A stretch of 64,000 nt of DNA from Paenibacillus jilunlii (GTDB lineage: Bacteria > Bacillota > Bacilli > Paenibacillales > Paenibacillaceae). Made by a program: the position numbers and the translations under genes. Within the stretch, counting starts at the first letter, position 1, and each line of letters starts with the position of its first letter. Of the stretch, positions 42,272 to 53,473 are shown piece by piece. The notes beneath the pieces were generated by a model. It had not been told where the DNA came from and searched no databases. It worked only from the letters and a program-made list of their open reading frames with translations. The stretch spans positions 424,082 to 488,081 of the forward strand of contig NZ_FNGM01000002.1 in NCBI RefSeq assembly GCF_900102965.1, read 5' to 3'.

Positions 42272-44959
42272 ATGAACATTCGTCTGATGCTGGATACCGA
42301 GAAGTTCACTGCCAAACCTACCAAGGATCAAGCAGGGAAAATCGTCAATCGAATCACACAACACCAAGCTTCCGTGACACTGGAGTTGCTTGCCCAAGCT
42401 ATTACAGAAGGTAGAACCCATACACCCGCTACGTTTCAACCACCTTACGGAACTTACGGAGCAGCCCGTAAGAACAACGAGTGCTGGTCTTCCCAGCAAA
42501 TCTTTGAACTGGACTTCGACGAGGGACTTTCCGTACAACAGTTCATGTTGTTATGTAATGAATACTCCATTCAACCTTCAATCGTATATCACACCTTTAG
42601 CAGCAGCCCCGAGCAGGAGAAGTTTCGGGTTATCTTTACTCTGGAACAACCAGTGACCGATTATCGAACCAGAGGCGTTATTCAGATTGCCCTAATGCGG
42701 CTGTTCCCACAATGTGATTCGGTATGCTCAGACGCTGCCAGACATTTCTACGGGGGCCCTGATATTGTTGTCTTCAACAATGAAGCACGGCTTGATATCC
42801 AGACCTTGATACAGGGCTATTGCTTCGCTGAGGACAATAACGGAAATGCTACGCGGAATATACGTTCATTTTGCCAACAGACGGGTCTGAATATGGTTAA
42901 TGGATTGCCCGCAATCGCCTTCGGACCGACTGAGAAAATGACAGAAACGCCGCCAACTCTATTATTATATAATTATAGAGCTGGCGATAAAAACGTCATC
43001 TTGGAATTCAGTGTGTCCGAAGCGGAGATGAGAAGCAGTGTAAAAACCGGGAAACGCCAGCCTAAATATAATATCGAACAGATCAAAACAAAGGTCCGGA
43101 CGAATGTTCGTCGTCGATTTGACTTCGACAGCCTCTACGAACGATGTCCCTTGTATCAAGAACTTCTCGATGGCAACCGCCGTCTTAGTCATCCAGAGCG
43201 GTTTGGAATAACAACTAATCTAGTCAATGTAGAAGGCGGGGAAAGCAGATTTGCACAAGGCTTATCTTCACGTGAAGATTATCACATCGAGAAGGGCTTA
43301 TACGAATTTCGATACGCAGCCCGTCAAGGGTATAGCCCAATGGCATGTGAATCTTTCTGCCCATACTCAGGTACTTGCAGTCACAAGAACGTTATGTTGC
43401 AACAGACCGACTGTAAGCGTTGTGAGACCAGACGTGTTTCAACATCCTTGGATAAGTCATTGGAGGACGCAGAATTCGAACTGATGGATGCTTTCGAAAA
43501 AGCAAAGACAAGCGAAACTGGCTTGGTACATGTCATCAAGGCACCCACAGGTATTGGGAAAACCAAGCTCTACACCGAGTGTGATTTGGAAAACACAATG
43601 ATCGTAGTTCCTACCCATAAACTTCGAGAAGAGGTGGCTCAAAAGTTGCTTGAAAACGGTGTTAAGTTCTGCAATGTCATCGAGCGTCCCCAACTCGACG
43701 ATCAGGAAAAAGAACGTCTTATTCAAAGCTATACCAAGATTGGAGCTTATCATGAGGCCGGAAAGGTGTTTCAAGGATATGTCTTCCAAGCCAAATTGAT
43801 GCAAGGCAAAAGACAACCGCTTTCTGCATGCCAACAGCAAGCCATTTTGTATCAGGAAGCAGTGGATCAGATACATAATGGTACAGCACAGACCATTTTG
43901 TGTACACATGATAGACTGCCGTACATTAGAACAAAGAACATTTCAACAGTCATCGTGGACGAAGACATCATGAGAACTGCTGTTATGAAGAGCGGCAGAG
44001 CTTATATGAACGATTTCCAGCACTTCTTGTCATACATTCTCATTAGTAACGAGTTGACTTCAACTCAGAAGACCACACTCAGCCAGCAATTCCAAGCTGT
44101 TATCAAAGACCTTGAGAACGCTACCCCGCATCGGGTTACCCCCGTCGGCACGTATTCCTTTGATACCAAACTTATAGCCAAAGTCATTAAAAACCACAGC
44201 GATTCTCTCCAATCCAACATGCTGGAGTTCTTGCAATCCAACTGCAATTTCATTAAATCTGCTGATGGTAAAAGCTTCGACTACAGAGTTAAAAGAGCTG
44301 ATACCGTGTTCTCTAAAGATAAGAACTTCATCGTCTTGTCAGCAACCTGCTCTGAATACTTGTACAGTGTTCTGTTGAAGGAACGTCTGCGGTTCCATGA
44401 TATCGGAATTGTGGAGCATAAAGGCAAGATTGAGCAGTATATCAAGAATGGGTATTCCCGAGCTTCGATAAAAAAGAATCCTGAGAAAGCATTCGCAGAG
44501 ATCAGCGAGAAAGTCGGATCACTCCCGACTTTCTTCTACAAAGGTGCAACTGTGACTGAAGAATATGTCAAACTGGCTCAGAAATACAATATTAACGTAG
44601 TTGGATACTTTGGAAATACTGCGGGGTACGATGGTTTCAAAGGACAGGATATTGCTGTTGTGGGTACTCCTCATGTTACAAACAATGAGTACCTGCTAAC
44701 TGCAGCGTGTCTGGGATACATGGCGGGACTTTCAGATCAAACTGCTCAATATCGTTTAACCGAACGTAACGGCTACGAGTTTTGGTTTAACACGTTCGAA
44801 AATGAGCTGATCCGTGAAATCCAGTTGTGGGAGATTGAAACGGAACTGATTCAGGCTGTTGGCCGAGCCAGAGCCATTCGTGAGAACTGCTCAGTGCTGA
44901 TCTTATCAAACTATCCGATTCCTGGAGCCAGAATCAAAGAATTGGGAGAGGAAGTGTAA
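42272..44959 (+). CDS. Primase-helicase fusion (element replication protein)
   Basis: 895-aa protein. The N-terminal third looks like an archaeo-eukaryotic-type primase/polymerase domain: acidic motif FELDFDEG (about 88-95), then a YHTFSSSPEQEKFRVIF block with conserved S/H/K/R, and HFYGGPD. A cysteine cluster follows in the middle (CESFCPYSGTCSH...CKRC, about 361-390). The C-terminal half is a superfamily 2-like helicase with Walker A APTGIGKTKLYTE (about 420), VIVDED (Walker B) and VGRARAIRE (motif VI). Such fusions start replication of plasmids, satellites and integrative elements. The terminator at 45047 follows. Domain calls are by motif, not by search. Confidence 0.75.
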   Translation: MNIRLMLDTEKFTAKPTKDQAGKIVNRITQHQASVTLELLAQAITEGRTHTPATFQPPYGTYGAARKNNECWSSQQIFELDFDEGLSVQQFMLLCNEYSIQPSIVYHTFSSSPEQEKFRVIFTLEQPVTDYRTRGVIQIALMRLFPQCDSVCSDAARHFYGGPDIVVFNNEARLDIQTLIQGYCFAEDNNGNATRNIRSFCQQTGLNMVNGLPAIAFGPTEKMTETPPTLLLYNYRAGDKNVILEFSVSEAEMRSSVKTGKRQPKYNIEQIKTKVRTNVRRRFDFDSLYERCPLYQELLDGNRRLSHPERFGITTNLVNVEGGESRFAQGLSSREDYHIEKGLYEFRYAARQGYSPMACESFCPYSGTCSHKNVMLQQTDCKRCETRRVSTSLDKSLEDAEFELMDAFEKAKTSETGLVHVIKAPTGIGKTKLYTECDLENTMIVVPTHKLREEVAQKLLENGVKFCNVIERPQLDDQEKERLIQSYTKIGAYHEAGKVFQGYVFQAKLMQGKRQPLSACQQQAILYQEAVDQIHNGTAQTILCTHDRLPYIRTKNISTVIVDEDIMRTAVMKSGRAYMNDFQHFLSYILISNELTSTQKTTLSQQFQAVIKDLENATPHRVTPVGTYSFDTKLIAKVIKNHSDSLQSNMLEFLQSNCNFIKSADGKSFDYRVKRADTVFSKDKNFIVLSATCSEYLYSVLLKERLRFHDIGIVEHKGKIEQYIKNGYSRASIKKNPEKAFAEISEKVGSLPTFFYKGATVTEEYVKLAQKYNINVVGYFGNTAGYDGFKGQDIAVVGTPHVTNNEYLLTAACLGYMAGLSDQTAQYRLTERNGYEFWFNTFENELIREIQLWEIETELIQAVGRARAIRENCSVLILSNYPIPGARIKELGEEV

Positions 44960-45046
44960 ATACTGCTCCATGAGTGCCGTGGGAAAGCTCTTAGTAGACT
45001 CAGCAGGCATATTTGAAGAATACCCAACGTTCTGTATTGACGAAAT

Positions 45047-45087
45047 GACCCAGCCTTAGTAACTATTATCCTAGGCCGGGTCTTTTG
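45047..45087 (+). terminator. Terminator of primase-helicase gene
   Basis: GACCCAGCCTTAG/CTAGGCCGGGTC hairpin followed by TTTT on the plus strand. Confidence 0.75.
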
Positions 45088-45156
45088 TCGCCTGAATATT
45101 TTCTACGATTATACATTTGATAATCAAAGAGTGATAGCCCCGAAGAGTAATTACTG

Positions 45157-45957
45157 TTATTCTTCTTTGAGAAACTCACTCATCCATTTCTTTTCTTCTT
45201 CGTTTTGCTTAAACTTATATTCAATTTCAGATATTTTGGTCCAATAAATATGATCATCAAAATAGTCATAAAATGTAACTTCACTAGTTACGAATAGACA
45301 CCACATACAAACCTTAATCATGTTTAAATTTACTCTTAGTGGTTGTGTGACTTCTATGTGTTTTGTAATCCCATTAAGATCAGAATGAAGAGAACTAATA
45401 TGTACAAAATGATTGCTTAATATACCTTGTAAGTACCCTAAATTAGGAATTAACTGCTTTCCATATCTTATTGTTTTGTTCACATCAAGTTTACCATCTA
45501 AATAAACCTGATGAGCATCTGGTTCCATAAGAAAATAAGCAACTGTGCTAATGGTCTCTATAACGGATCGAAGCAGCATACATGGTTGCAATGTATATCC
45601 AGTTCGTAACAATTCAACTGCCGCTTGAATTGTAATAGAAGCGTTCATCAATAATTTACTAGACGTTAATTTTAATTCACTTTCTTCTTGGTTTGCTCTA
45701 AAAAATCCATTACTAATCAAAAAAGTTGCTTTACTAAATAATTCACCCATTTGAGACAATTCATCATGGCATAATTTATCAAAAGATTTTCCTATTATAT
45801 TTGAATCTCTTTGAATTCTCTTTTGTAGCATGTCATTCGAGTAAACTCGGATTTGATTGTTTTCATTGTCAATTACTGCTCCAAGAAAATTCCCCTCATG
45901 TATTCGTCCTTCTAAAAATTTTGTTTGTTTTATTTTCTTTTTCTTTTTTCTTTTCAT
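45157..45957 (-). CDS. Hypothetical protein, DUF5677-like
   Basis: 266-aa helical protein with a very basic start (MKRKKKKKIKQ) and a helical core including SITIQAAVELLRTGYTLQPCMLLRSVIETISTVAYFLMEPDAHQVYL. The R..IET..TVAYFL pattern resembles DUF5677/AbiV-like helical bundles seen in some abortive-infection or HEPN-related proteins, but the RX4-6H nuclease motif is not evident. It is the last cargo gene before the right boundary of the island. AT-rich compared with the core genes next to it. Confidence 0.5.
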   Translation of the reverse strand: MKRKKKKKIKQTKFLEGRIHEGNFLGAVIDNENNQIRVYSNDMLQKRIQRDSNIIGKSFDKLCHDELSQMGELFSKATFLISNGFFRANQEESELKLTSSKLLMNASITIQAAVELLRTGYTLQPCMLLRSVIETISTVAYFLMEPDAHQVYLDGKLDVNKTIRYGKQLIPNLGYLQGILSNHFVHISSLHSDLNGITKHIEVTQPLRVNLNMIKVCMWCLFVTSEVTFYDYFDDHIYWTKISEIEYKFKQNEEEKKWMSEFLKEE

Positions 45958-45984
45958 ATGTTTACTCCTTAAGAATGATTTTCC

Positions 45985-46236
45985 CTACTTAGAAGTCTCC
46001 GAAGGGGGGAGCCCTACGAGAACTCCGCTTTCGCCAGTATTTCCTGCTCCGATACTCCAGTTGCTTTGGCCTAAGTGGTAGTGGTGGCGATATTCAACTT
46101 GTTTTTTCAGCAGTGGCTCGCCAGCTTCCGTGAAAATGCGGTTAAGAAACGCTAGCAGCACATCCTTATTGTTCTCTCTGCCAAATATCCGTTTGAATAT
46201 TAAATCTACACGCGGGTCCAGCAAATCCATCGGCAT
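45985..46236 (-). pseudogene. Rpn/PD-(D/E)XK nuclease family, N-terminal remnant
   Basis: The first 45 residues (MDLLDPRVDLIFKRIFGRENNKDVLLAFLNRIFTEAGEPLLKK) are the typical start of Rpn-family proteins. After about position 46100 the frame runs into unrelated sequence and stops. The 5' flank (46255-46290) matches the flank of the C-terminal Rpn remnant at 1.0 kb. Confidence 0.75.
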
Positions 46237-46626
46237 TGGCTCAATTCGTTTTTATTATAGCATTTCCCAAGGATTCCGAACCTTGCAAAGATGTGTAAAA
46301 CTGCACAGATTGAATCAGGTTGTCGTTTGAAATATTTCAGATACGATTGTGCAGAGTAGACTAATTGAATAAAAGAGAAGCTTTGAAGACTTTAGAGAGG
46401 TAACTTGAGGAGTAGTCATAAGTAATCGAAGTGCGGATGATGAGGCATGGAGGGAAAAAACTCACTCCGAAGGGGATTGTATTTATCACTGGTTACGGAG
46501 CGGCCCAAACCTCCTGTCTCCGTATAGTCTCAGTGAAACTCACTGTATCCATTAACAACAAGCCCCAAAAACCGCGTAATGGCAAGCTTTTTAACCACCA
46601 CTTATAGTCCAAAACAGCTGCTGAAA

Positions 46627-46652
46627 TGAAAAAAGACACCGATTAGGTGTCT
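46627..46652 (-). terminator. ssrA terminator
   Basis: AGACACC/GGTGTCT hairpin followed by TTTTTT on the minus strand, 17 bases after the tmRNA 3' end. Copies of it accompany the remnants at 3.8 and 24.7 kb and also lie at 1.1 and 10.7 kb. Confidence 0.9.
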
Positions 46653-46668
46653 TCTACTTTACTCCATA

Positions 46669-47030
46669 TGGAGCCGAGGGGAGTCGAACCCCTGTCCGAA
46701 GATAACGGCACATAAGTTTCTACGAGTGTAGTCACAGTTTTGATGTCACCCGAGTATCGCCCCGTAACCGGCTATACTTTGGGTCAGCCTGATTATCTTC
46801 TTCTGCTGACCCCAGGCGGAGACCAGACAGCGTATCCCACTACTTGTTAGCCCCTATCCCTGTCACATGGGCGATGCAGGGTAGAAGCACGCACACAGGT
46901 TATTAAGCTGCGAAAGCGTAGTTTGTTTGTTGTTTGCCGTTTAATAGGCTTTAGCGTTGATGAAGCGGACGCGTCCCCACTACTCGCTGCTCATGCTCGA
47001 ACTACCCCCGTCGAATCCAAGAACGGCCCC
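46669..47030 (-). ncRNA. ssrA: Transfer-messenger RNA (tmRNA)
   Basis: Rescues stalled ribosomes and tags the unfinished protein. The 5' end GGGGCCG (47030) pairs with CGGCTCC near the 3' end; GGATTCGACGGGGGTAG is the conserved 5' D-like region, and the T-arm is GGGGTTCGACTCCCC. The tag frame runs from the resume codon GGC at 46938 to TAA TAA (46905-46900) and encodes GKQQTNYAFAA after the charged Ala. The CCA end is not encoded (A then TAT). The gene lies downstream of smpB, its protein partner. Its 3' end is the apparent insertion site of several islands. Confidence 0.93.
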
Positions 47031-47221
47031 TCATTAGAAAAGGGCGCTTCGGATCAAGCGGATCTTCCAGCAAGAGAGATCCAGGCAGCCTCTGTCTTAG
47101 AGGACTGTCACGAAGCAAAAATCTTACTTACACAGTATAGCACATTTATCAACACTTTAACACGTAGGTTAAAGGAATTGAAGGGCAGATCTGGAACGGC
47201 AGGAAGAGCCGGGCAATCGGC

Positions 47222-47701
47222 TTATCTGGCGATCTTTTGCTTCTCGCGCAGCGCACGCTGGATGTCGCGTTGAGCGTCTTTTTTGGCGGCGGTGTCGCGT
47301 TTGTCGTATTGCTTCTTCCCTTTACCCAGGCCGATCAGCAGCTTCGCATAGCCATTGCGCACATAGATCTTGAGCGGCACAATTGAGTAGCCTTCCTGCT
47401 TGGACTGGCCGAGCAGCTTGTGAATCTGTACCTTATGCATCAGCAGCTTACGTGTGCGCGTCGGATCAGAAGGGTTATTGCGGTTCCCCTGCTCAAAAGG
47501 GCTGATATGCATATTGTGCACATGAATCTCGCCATTCCGAATGGTGGCAAAAGCATCGCCAATGTTAGCTCGGCCGTTACGCAGCGACTTGATTTCGGTG
47601 CCGGTCAGCACCAAACCCGCTTCATAAGTGTCCTCGATAAAATAATCATGGGAAGCCTTTTTGTTCTGGGCGAGCACTTTCCCGTCTGCTTTTTTACCCA
47701 T
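47222..47701 (-). CDS. smpB: SsrA-binding protein SmpB
   Basis: 159-aa protein that binds tmRNA and delivers it to stalled ribosomes. The full family pattern is present: [96 protein letters not shown] 47701 has AAGGGGTGA upstream; seven extra codons in frame are not used. It sits between rnr and ssrA, the usual Firmicutes order. Confidence 0.96.
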   Translation of the reverse strand: MGKKADGKVLAQNKKASHDYFIEDTYEAGLVLTGTEIKSLRNGRANIGDAFATIRNGEIHVHNMHISPFEQGNRNNPSDPTRTRKLLMHKVQIHKLLGQSKQEGYSIVPLKIYVRNGYAKLLIGLGKGKKQYDKRDTAAKKDAQRDIQRALREKQKIAR

Positions 47702-47881
47702 GAAAGTCACCCCTTGCATCAAATGTCCCGTTTGAACAGAGTCAAACGTCAGATCTATATTGTACCAAAAGCGCTTACGCTAACGCAAGAAAGGATGATC
47801 CACCGAACCGAACAGAAGCTCATCTATCTCTGCAATAATAGAGGAAAAGCTATGAAGGCACACACGTCTCATGCCAGTTTA

Positions 47882-48225
47882 GGAAAAAACACGGCTATGC
47901 TGTCCTTGGCTGGATAAGGTAGCCGTTTTTGATTTCAGTTAAGCGTTGTCTGGAGACCTTTCATAAATCCTACGGAAATTCCCAGTGGAAAAAGGGTCAC
48001 TAATTTGCTTGAACACCCTGCTCTCCGCAGCCTAAGTTGGAAAAAGGATCACTAATTCAGCACATTTCGCTCCTGACGATGTAATATAGCCCAATTAAGT
48101 TTCCTTTTTCCACTTCAATCTCACAATTGTTGATTTTGGGGAGAAATAAGCTCCCTTTTTCCAACTAGCGGTTGTTCCCTTACTTTTTCGCCAGCACTAG
48201 TTTGTAAAAGGCAATTGAATCCGAC
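47882..48225. repeat. Dispersed intergenic repeat, copy 2
   Basis: Aligns with 10318-10598. It has one more GTTGGAAAAAGG unit than copy 1: motifs at about 47981 and 48031 in direct orientation and two more inverted near 48107 and 48150. It also includes a hairpin with ACGGCTATG/GTAGCCGT and a T run at the left. It fills the gap between smpB and rnr. Confidence 0.75.
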
Positions 48226-48262
48226 AAAAAAAGCACTGCTCCCTCACACAGGAAGCAGTGCC
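48226..48262 (-). terminator. rnr terminator
   Basis: GCACTGCTTCC/GGGAGCAGTGC hairpin plus TTTTTTT on the minus strand, just after the rnr stop. Confidence 0.9.
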
Positions 48263-48278
48263 TCTTATTGTACCCGGT

Positions 48279-51134
48279 TTACTCTTGTGTTTTTTTCTTC
48301 TTCTTCCGGCGGCCGCTGCCCTCAGCGTTGCCGCTCTTGTCGCTGCCCGGCGTTACGGAAGGGCTGATGAAGACGCCGCCCTTTTTCTTCTTTTTGCGGC
48401 GGCTCTTGCCTTCGCCGCCGCTGGCCGCTGCCCCGCTGCCGAGATCCTCGCGGCTGCGGAACCGCGTGCTGGCGTCCACGCCGCGCAGTTCGCTGGCCTG
48501 CTCTGCTCCGCCGGTGGGGGCGCCATAGCCGCCCTTGCCGGAGCCAAAGCCGAAGCTGATGCCGCGTCCCCCGGCACCGCCTCCGGCCTCACCGCTGCGG
48601 CTACGCCCGCCGCTGCGGTCCCGCTCCCGCGCCGCGCCGGCACCGCCAGCCTCGCCGCGGTTCACGGCCGCGAAGGCCCGGCGCGCTGCCTCTGCCGGGC
48701 CGCCGCCCCCGCGCTTGCCGCGGCCGCCAGCCGGCGCACCGCCGCTGGCTTCCTCCGCTGCGCGGGGAGCTTCCCCGGCGCGTGCCACCGCGCCGGCCTT
48801 GCCCTTGCCGGCATGTGCTGCGCCGCCGGCCTTGCCCCGGCCCGCTGCTGCGCTGCCGGGCTTGCCTTTCCCGCCGGCGCGGCCCTTGCCGCCGGCTTTG
48901 GCTCCCGGCGGCTTGGCGAAGCCGCCGCCCGTGCGGCCACCCTTGCCGCCGCGCCCGCCATAACTGCGGTGCTCGCCTGCCGCGCGCGGCTTCATGTCGA
49001 CCAGCTCGAAGTCAATCGTATGGTCGTCCATGTTGACCTTGGCGACACGGATCTTCACCTCGTCGCCAATACGGAACACCTTCGAGGTGCGCTCGCCAAT
49101 GAGCGCCATATGGGCTTCGTCGAAGTGGTAATAATCATCGCTTAGCGCGCTGAGGCGGATTAAGCCTTCGACGGTATTTTCCAGCTCGATGAACATCCCG
49201 AAGCTGGTTACGCTGCTGACCATGGCGTCGAATTCCTCGCCAACCTTGTCCTGCATAAACTCAGCTTTCTTGAGCTGCTCCGTATCCCGTTCAGCCTCTA
49301 CCGCTACACGTTCGCGTTCAGAGGACTGCTGGGCGATCTCCGGCATCCGGCTGGAGAGATATTCATGGCGTTTCTCTGTCAGCGCTCCGCCGTTCTCAAT
49401 AACCTCCCGCATGACGCGGTGAATAACAAGGTCGGGATACCGCCGGATCGGCGATGTGAAATGGGAATAAAATTCCGCTGCCAGCCCGAAGTGGCCTGTG
49501 CTCTCCGCATCATACTTCGCCTGTTTCATGGAGCGCAGCATCATGGTACTGATGACGGTCTGTTCCTTCGTCCCTTGGATCTGCTCCAGCAGATCCTGCA
49601 GCGCGCGCGGATGCACCGAATTGCCCCGGCCTTTGACATGATAGCCAAAGTTCGCCGCAAAAGCCATGAAGTTCTGCAGCTTCTCCGGGTCCGGATCCTC
49701 GTGAATCCGGTACAGGAACGGCACCTTCAGCCAGTGGAAATGCTCTGCGACAGTTTCGTTAGCCGCCAGCATGAACTCCTCGATAATCTGCTCGGCCACG
49801 GAACGCTCGCGTTTCACGATATCTATAGCCTTGCCGTTCTCATCGACGATAATTTTGCTCTCTTCGAAGTCGAAATCAACTGCACCTCGGCGCATCCGCG
49901 CACCACGCAGCTTCATCGCCAGCTCTTTCATCAGGCGGAAATCCTCAATCAGCGGACTATAACGCTCCAGCAGCTCGGGATCTTCGTCTTCAACGATTTT
50001 GCGGACATCCGAGTAGGTCATTCTTTCCTTCGTACGGATAACGCTCGTAAAGACATCATGCTTCACGACCTTCATATGCTCGTCGAATTCCATCTCACAG
50101 GACATCGTCAGCCGGTCCACCTTGGGATTCAAGCTGCAGATGCCGTTCGACAAACGATGCGGCAGCATCGGGATAACCCGGTCCACCAGATACACGCTGC
50201 ACCCGCGGTCAAAAGCTTCCTTATCTAGCTCAGACCCTTCACGCACATAATAACCGACGTCCGCAATATGAACGCCCAGCTTGTAGTGGCCGTTCTCCAG
50301 ACGCGATACGTTCACGGCATCATCCAGATCCTTGGCGTCCGCGCCGTCAATAGTGACAATGTTCAGCCCGCGCAGATCGCGGCGTCCCTGCTGGATAATT
50401 TCTTCCTCCGTGATTGAGTCAGGAGCCTGCTCCGCTTCACGCATCACTTCAGCCGGAAAAGCCTCCGGGAGCTGATGCTTCCGGATCACCGACAGAATAT
50501 CTACACCCGGATCATCTTTATGGCCCAGGATCTCTATGATTTCCCCCTCCGCCGCAGCCCGGCCTTCCGGGTAATTTACAATGCGGACAACGACCTTTTC
50601 CCCGTCAACCGCACCCTTGAAGGATTGCTTTGGAATAAAAATATCCCGGTTAATCCGCTTATCATCAGGCAGCACAAAACCATAGGTCTCCAGGCTCTGG
50701 AACACACCCACAGTCTGCAGCACCCCTCTTTTGACGATCCGCACAACTTCGCCTTCCATACGCCCGCCGGACGGGCTTCGCGAGGTAATGCGCACCAGCA
50801 CGATATCGCCGTTCATCGCACCTTTCAGATCATTGGCATTAATATAAATATCGGGATGATCACGGTCATCGGGAATCAGAAAAGCAAACCCTTTCGCATG
50901 AGCCTGTACACGTCCCCGCACCAAATCCATTCGTTCCGGTACCCCATAGCGGGCATTCCGGGTTAGTATCATTCTTCCATCCTGCTCAAGTGCAAGCAGC
51001 AGTTCCTCGAACGCTTTGAACGACTCGCTGTCCTCTAATGCGAAATGGCTCACCAGTTCGTCATAAGTGAGCGGCTTATAAGCGGTCTCCCGCATAAAAT
51101 TCAGTAATTGTTCCTGTGTTATCAACTTCGTCAC
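48279..51134 (-). CDS. rnr: Ribonuclease R with long basic Gly/Ala-rich tail
   Basis: 3'-5' exoribonuclease that degrades structured RNA and works with tmRNA/SmpB in removing non-stop mRNA. Order: N-terminal HTH-like region, cold-shock domains, RNB catalytic domain ([17 protein letters not shown] with the metal-binding Asps; later [16 protein letters not shown]) and an S1 domain ending about residue 715. A tail of about 235 residues follows, made of Gly, Ala, Arg, Lys and Ser, with Lys-rich blocks ([21 protein letters not shown]). The usual B. subtilis tail is much shorter. A GTG at 51134 (ribosome site GGAGGG) or a TTG four codons later are likely starts. Confidence 0.92.
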   Translation of the reverse strand: MTKLITQEQLLNFMRETAYKPLTYDELVSHFALEDSESFKAFEELLLALEQDGRMILTRNARYGVPERMDLVRGRVQAHAKGFAFLIPDDRDHPDIYINANDLKGAMNGDIVLVRITSRSPSGGRMEGEVVRIVKRGVLQTVGVFQSLETYGFVLPDDKRINRDIFIPKQSFKGAVDGEKVVVRIVNYPEGRAAAEGEIIEILGHKDDPGVDILSVIRKHQLPEAFPAEVMREAEQAPDSITEEEIIQQGRRDLRGLNIVTIDGADAKDLDDAVNVSRLENGHYKLGVHIADVGYYVREGSELDKEAFDRGCSVYLVDRVIPMLPHRLSNGICSLNPKVDRLTMSCEMEFDEHMKVVKHDVFTSVIRTKERMTYSDVRKIVEDEDPELLERYSPLIEDFRLMKELAMKLRGARMRRGAVDFDFEESKIIVDENGKAIDIVKRERSVAEQIIEEFMLAANETVAEHFHWLKVPFLYRIHEDPDPEKLQNFMAFAANFGYHVKGRGNSVHPRALQDLLEQIQGTKEQTVISTMMLRSMKQAKYDAESTGHFGLAAEFYSHFTSPIRRYPDLVIHRVMREVIENGGALTEKRHEYLSSRMPEIAQQSSERERVAVEAERDTEQLKKAEFMQDKVGEEFDAMVSSVTSFGMFIELENTVEGLIRLSALSDDYYHFDEAHMALIGERTSKVFRIGDEVKIRVAKVNMDDHTIDFELVDMKPRAAGEHRSYGGRGGKGGRTGGGFAKPPGAKAGGKGRAGGKGKPGSAAAGRGKAGGAAHAGKGKAGAVARAGEAPRAAEEASGGAPAGGRGKRGGGGPAEAARRAFAAVNRGEAGGAGAARERDRSGGRSRSGEAGGGAGGRGISFGFGSGKGGYGAPTGGAEQASELRGVDASTRFRSREDLGSGAAASGGEGKSRRKKKKKGGVFISPSVTPGSDKSGNAEGSGRRKKKKKTQE

Positions 51135-51320
51135 CTCGGCCCTCCGCAGCATTTCGTATACCGCTGGCATATATGTATGTCTTGTCCTATAATGCCTGTG
51201 TGTATTCCAGTAAATTTTACCTATATATACTCATACCCTAGTATACACGAAATTAATCCCAGGCATCCCTGTAATGATCAACCGAAGGTTAACGGAAACA
51301 CAATATTTACTTATTCAAAA

Positions 51321-51364
51321 TAAAAAAGCCTCTGCCCCATTCCATTCAGAACAGAGCAAAGGCT
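51321..51364 (-). terminator. secG terminator
   Basis: Imperfect hairpin AAGCCTTTGCTCTG/CAGAGGCTT with a T run on the minus strand. Confidence 0.8.
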
Positions 51365-51377
51365 TAATGTAAGCTAT

Positions 51378-51611
51378 CTAGTCAACCAGAACGGCCACAA
51401 GAATTGACATAATGAAAAATCCTGCTGCCAGTCCAACTGTTACACGCTGCAGTACGAGTTCCATACCACGTGCTTTTGTTTTACCAAAGAGATGCTCAGC
51501 ACCGCCGGAGATGGCACCGGAAAGACCTGCGCTTTTCCCTTTTTGCAGAAGAACGACCGCAATTAGACCGACGGAAAAAATCAGGAGCAATACTTTCAAA
51601 AAGATATCCAT
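51378..51611 (-). CDS. secG: Protein translocase subunit SecG
   Basis: 77-aa membrane protein with two hydrophobic helices (FLKVLLLIFSVGLIAVVLLQ and VGLAAGFFIMSILVAVLV) and the loop KGKSAGLSGAISGGAEHLFGKTKARG that identifies SecG. It assists SecYE in protein export. It lies upstream of rnr on the same strand, as in other Bacilli. Confidence 0.94.
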   Translation of the reverse strand: MDIFLKVLLLIFSVGLIAVVLLQKGKSAGLSGAISGGAEHLFGKTKARGMELVLQRVTVGLAAGFFIMSILVAVLVD

Positions 51612-51753
51612 TCACTTCCACCTCCTACGTCCAAGCATCACTATCTATGCTAATTTAAGTTTTACGTTTCATAAACAGCATTTTAATTTTATCATAGCCA
51701 TAGAACGAATACAACTATACAAACCGAGATCTCCTTATAACTTTAGTGATTTC

Positions 51754-52020
51754 TCAGGTTTGTCTCTTGAACGAGCCCAGAAACAGCAATAGCAGCAAGG
51801 AGATCACAATAATAGGCACGGAAAAGAAGGCATATCCGATTCCCTCCCAGCCTCCAATTACGGAAAAGCTGCAAACCAGCAAAACAACACCGCCTATTAA
51901 CCCTATCAACCCTGGATAAAAAACAATGCCCTTCATCTGGTGTCCGCTTCGGGACAGCAACCAGCTGATCAGTACCAGGAGCACTCCAACCCCTATACCG
52001 GCTATAACGGCGTTCATCAT
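51754..52020 (-). CDS. YesK-like small membrane protein
   Basis: 88 aa with three hydrophobic helices, a short cationic loop (SRSGHQMKG), and the ending LLFLGSFKRQT. It resembles YesK-type proteins of Bacilli, whose function is unknown. Ribosome site AAGGAG. Located between eno and secG; not part of the glycolytic transcript, since a terminator follows eno. Confidence 0.6.
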   Translation of the reverse strand: MMNAVIAGIGVGVLLVLISWLLSRSGHQMKGIVFYPGLIGLIGGVVLLVCSFSVIGGWEGIGYAFFSVPIIVISLLLLLFLGSFKRQT

Positions 52021-52075
52021 CCCACTCCTTCCATTTATATACTATTATAGAATACCTTCTCAGCGGATAGGATGC

Positions 52076-52108
52076 AAAAAAGAGCCTGCCCATAAGGCAG
52101 ACTCTTTA
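52076..52108 (-). terminator. Terminator of the glycolytic operon
   Basis: AGAGTCTGCC/GGCAGGCTCT hairpin and T run on the minus strand, directly after eno. Confidence 0.9.
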
Positions 52109-52129
52109 GAAAGCTTAGCTCAAAAGCAA

Positions 52130-53473
<1,344 letters not shown>

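Larger units (their letters stand above)
25653..46669. mobile_element. 21 kb island inserted at the ssrA 3' end
   Basis: Bounded on the left by the 223-nt ssrA fragment and on the right by the 3' terminus of intact ssrA, both in the same orientation and both carrying the palindrome CTCCATATGGAG. Inside are serine recombinases, XRE regulators, a primase-helicase and RadC-like proteins (mobility and replication), plus putative defence cargo. No capsid, tail, relaxase or conjugation genes are visible. I infer a satellite or integrative element; the exact attachment site and which enzyme moved it are not shown by sequence alone. Confidence 0.7.

Noticed and set aside
45157..45957. HEPN ribonuclease call for the 266-aa protein
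   Set aside because: The helical pattern is suggestive, but I could not find the RX4-6H motif, so only a DUF5677-like label is given.
46923..47273. 116-codon frame across the tmRNA 5' half
   Set aside because: Overlaps ssrA, whose structure and tag frame are clear; no coding features.
48258..49145. Long plus-strand open frame of 295 codons opposite the rnr tail
   Set aside because: Shadow of the GC-rich, low-complexity rnr tail; it encodes an Ala-rich sequence with no domain, and rnr on the other strand is certain.
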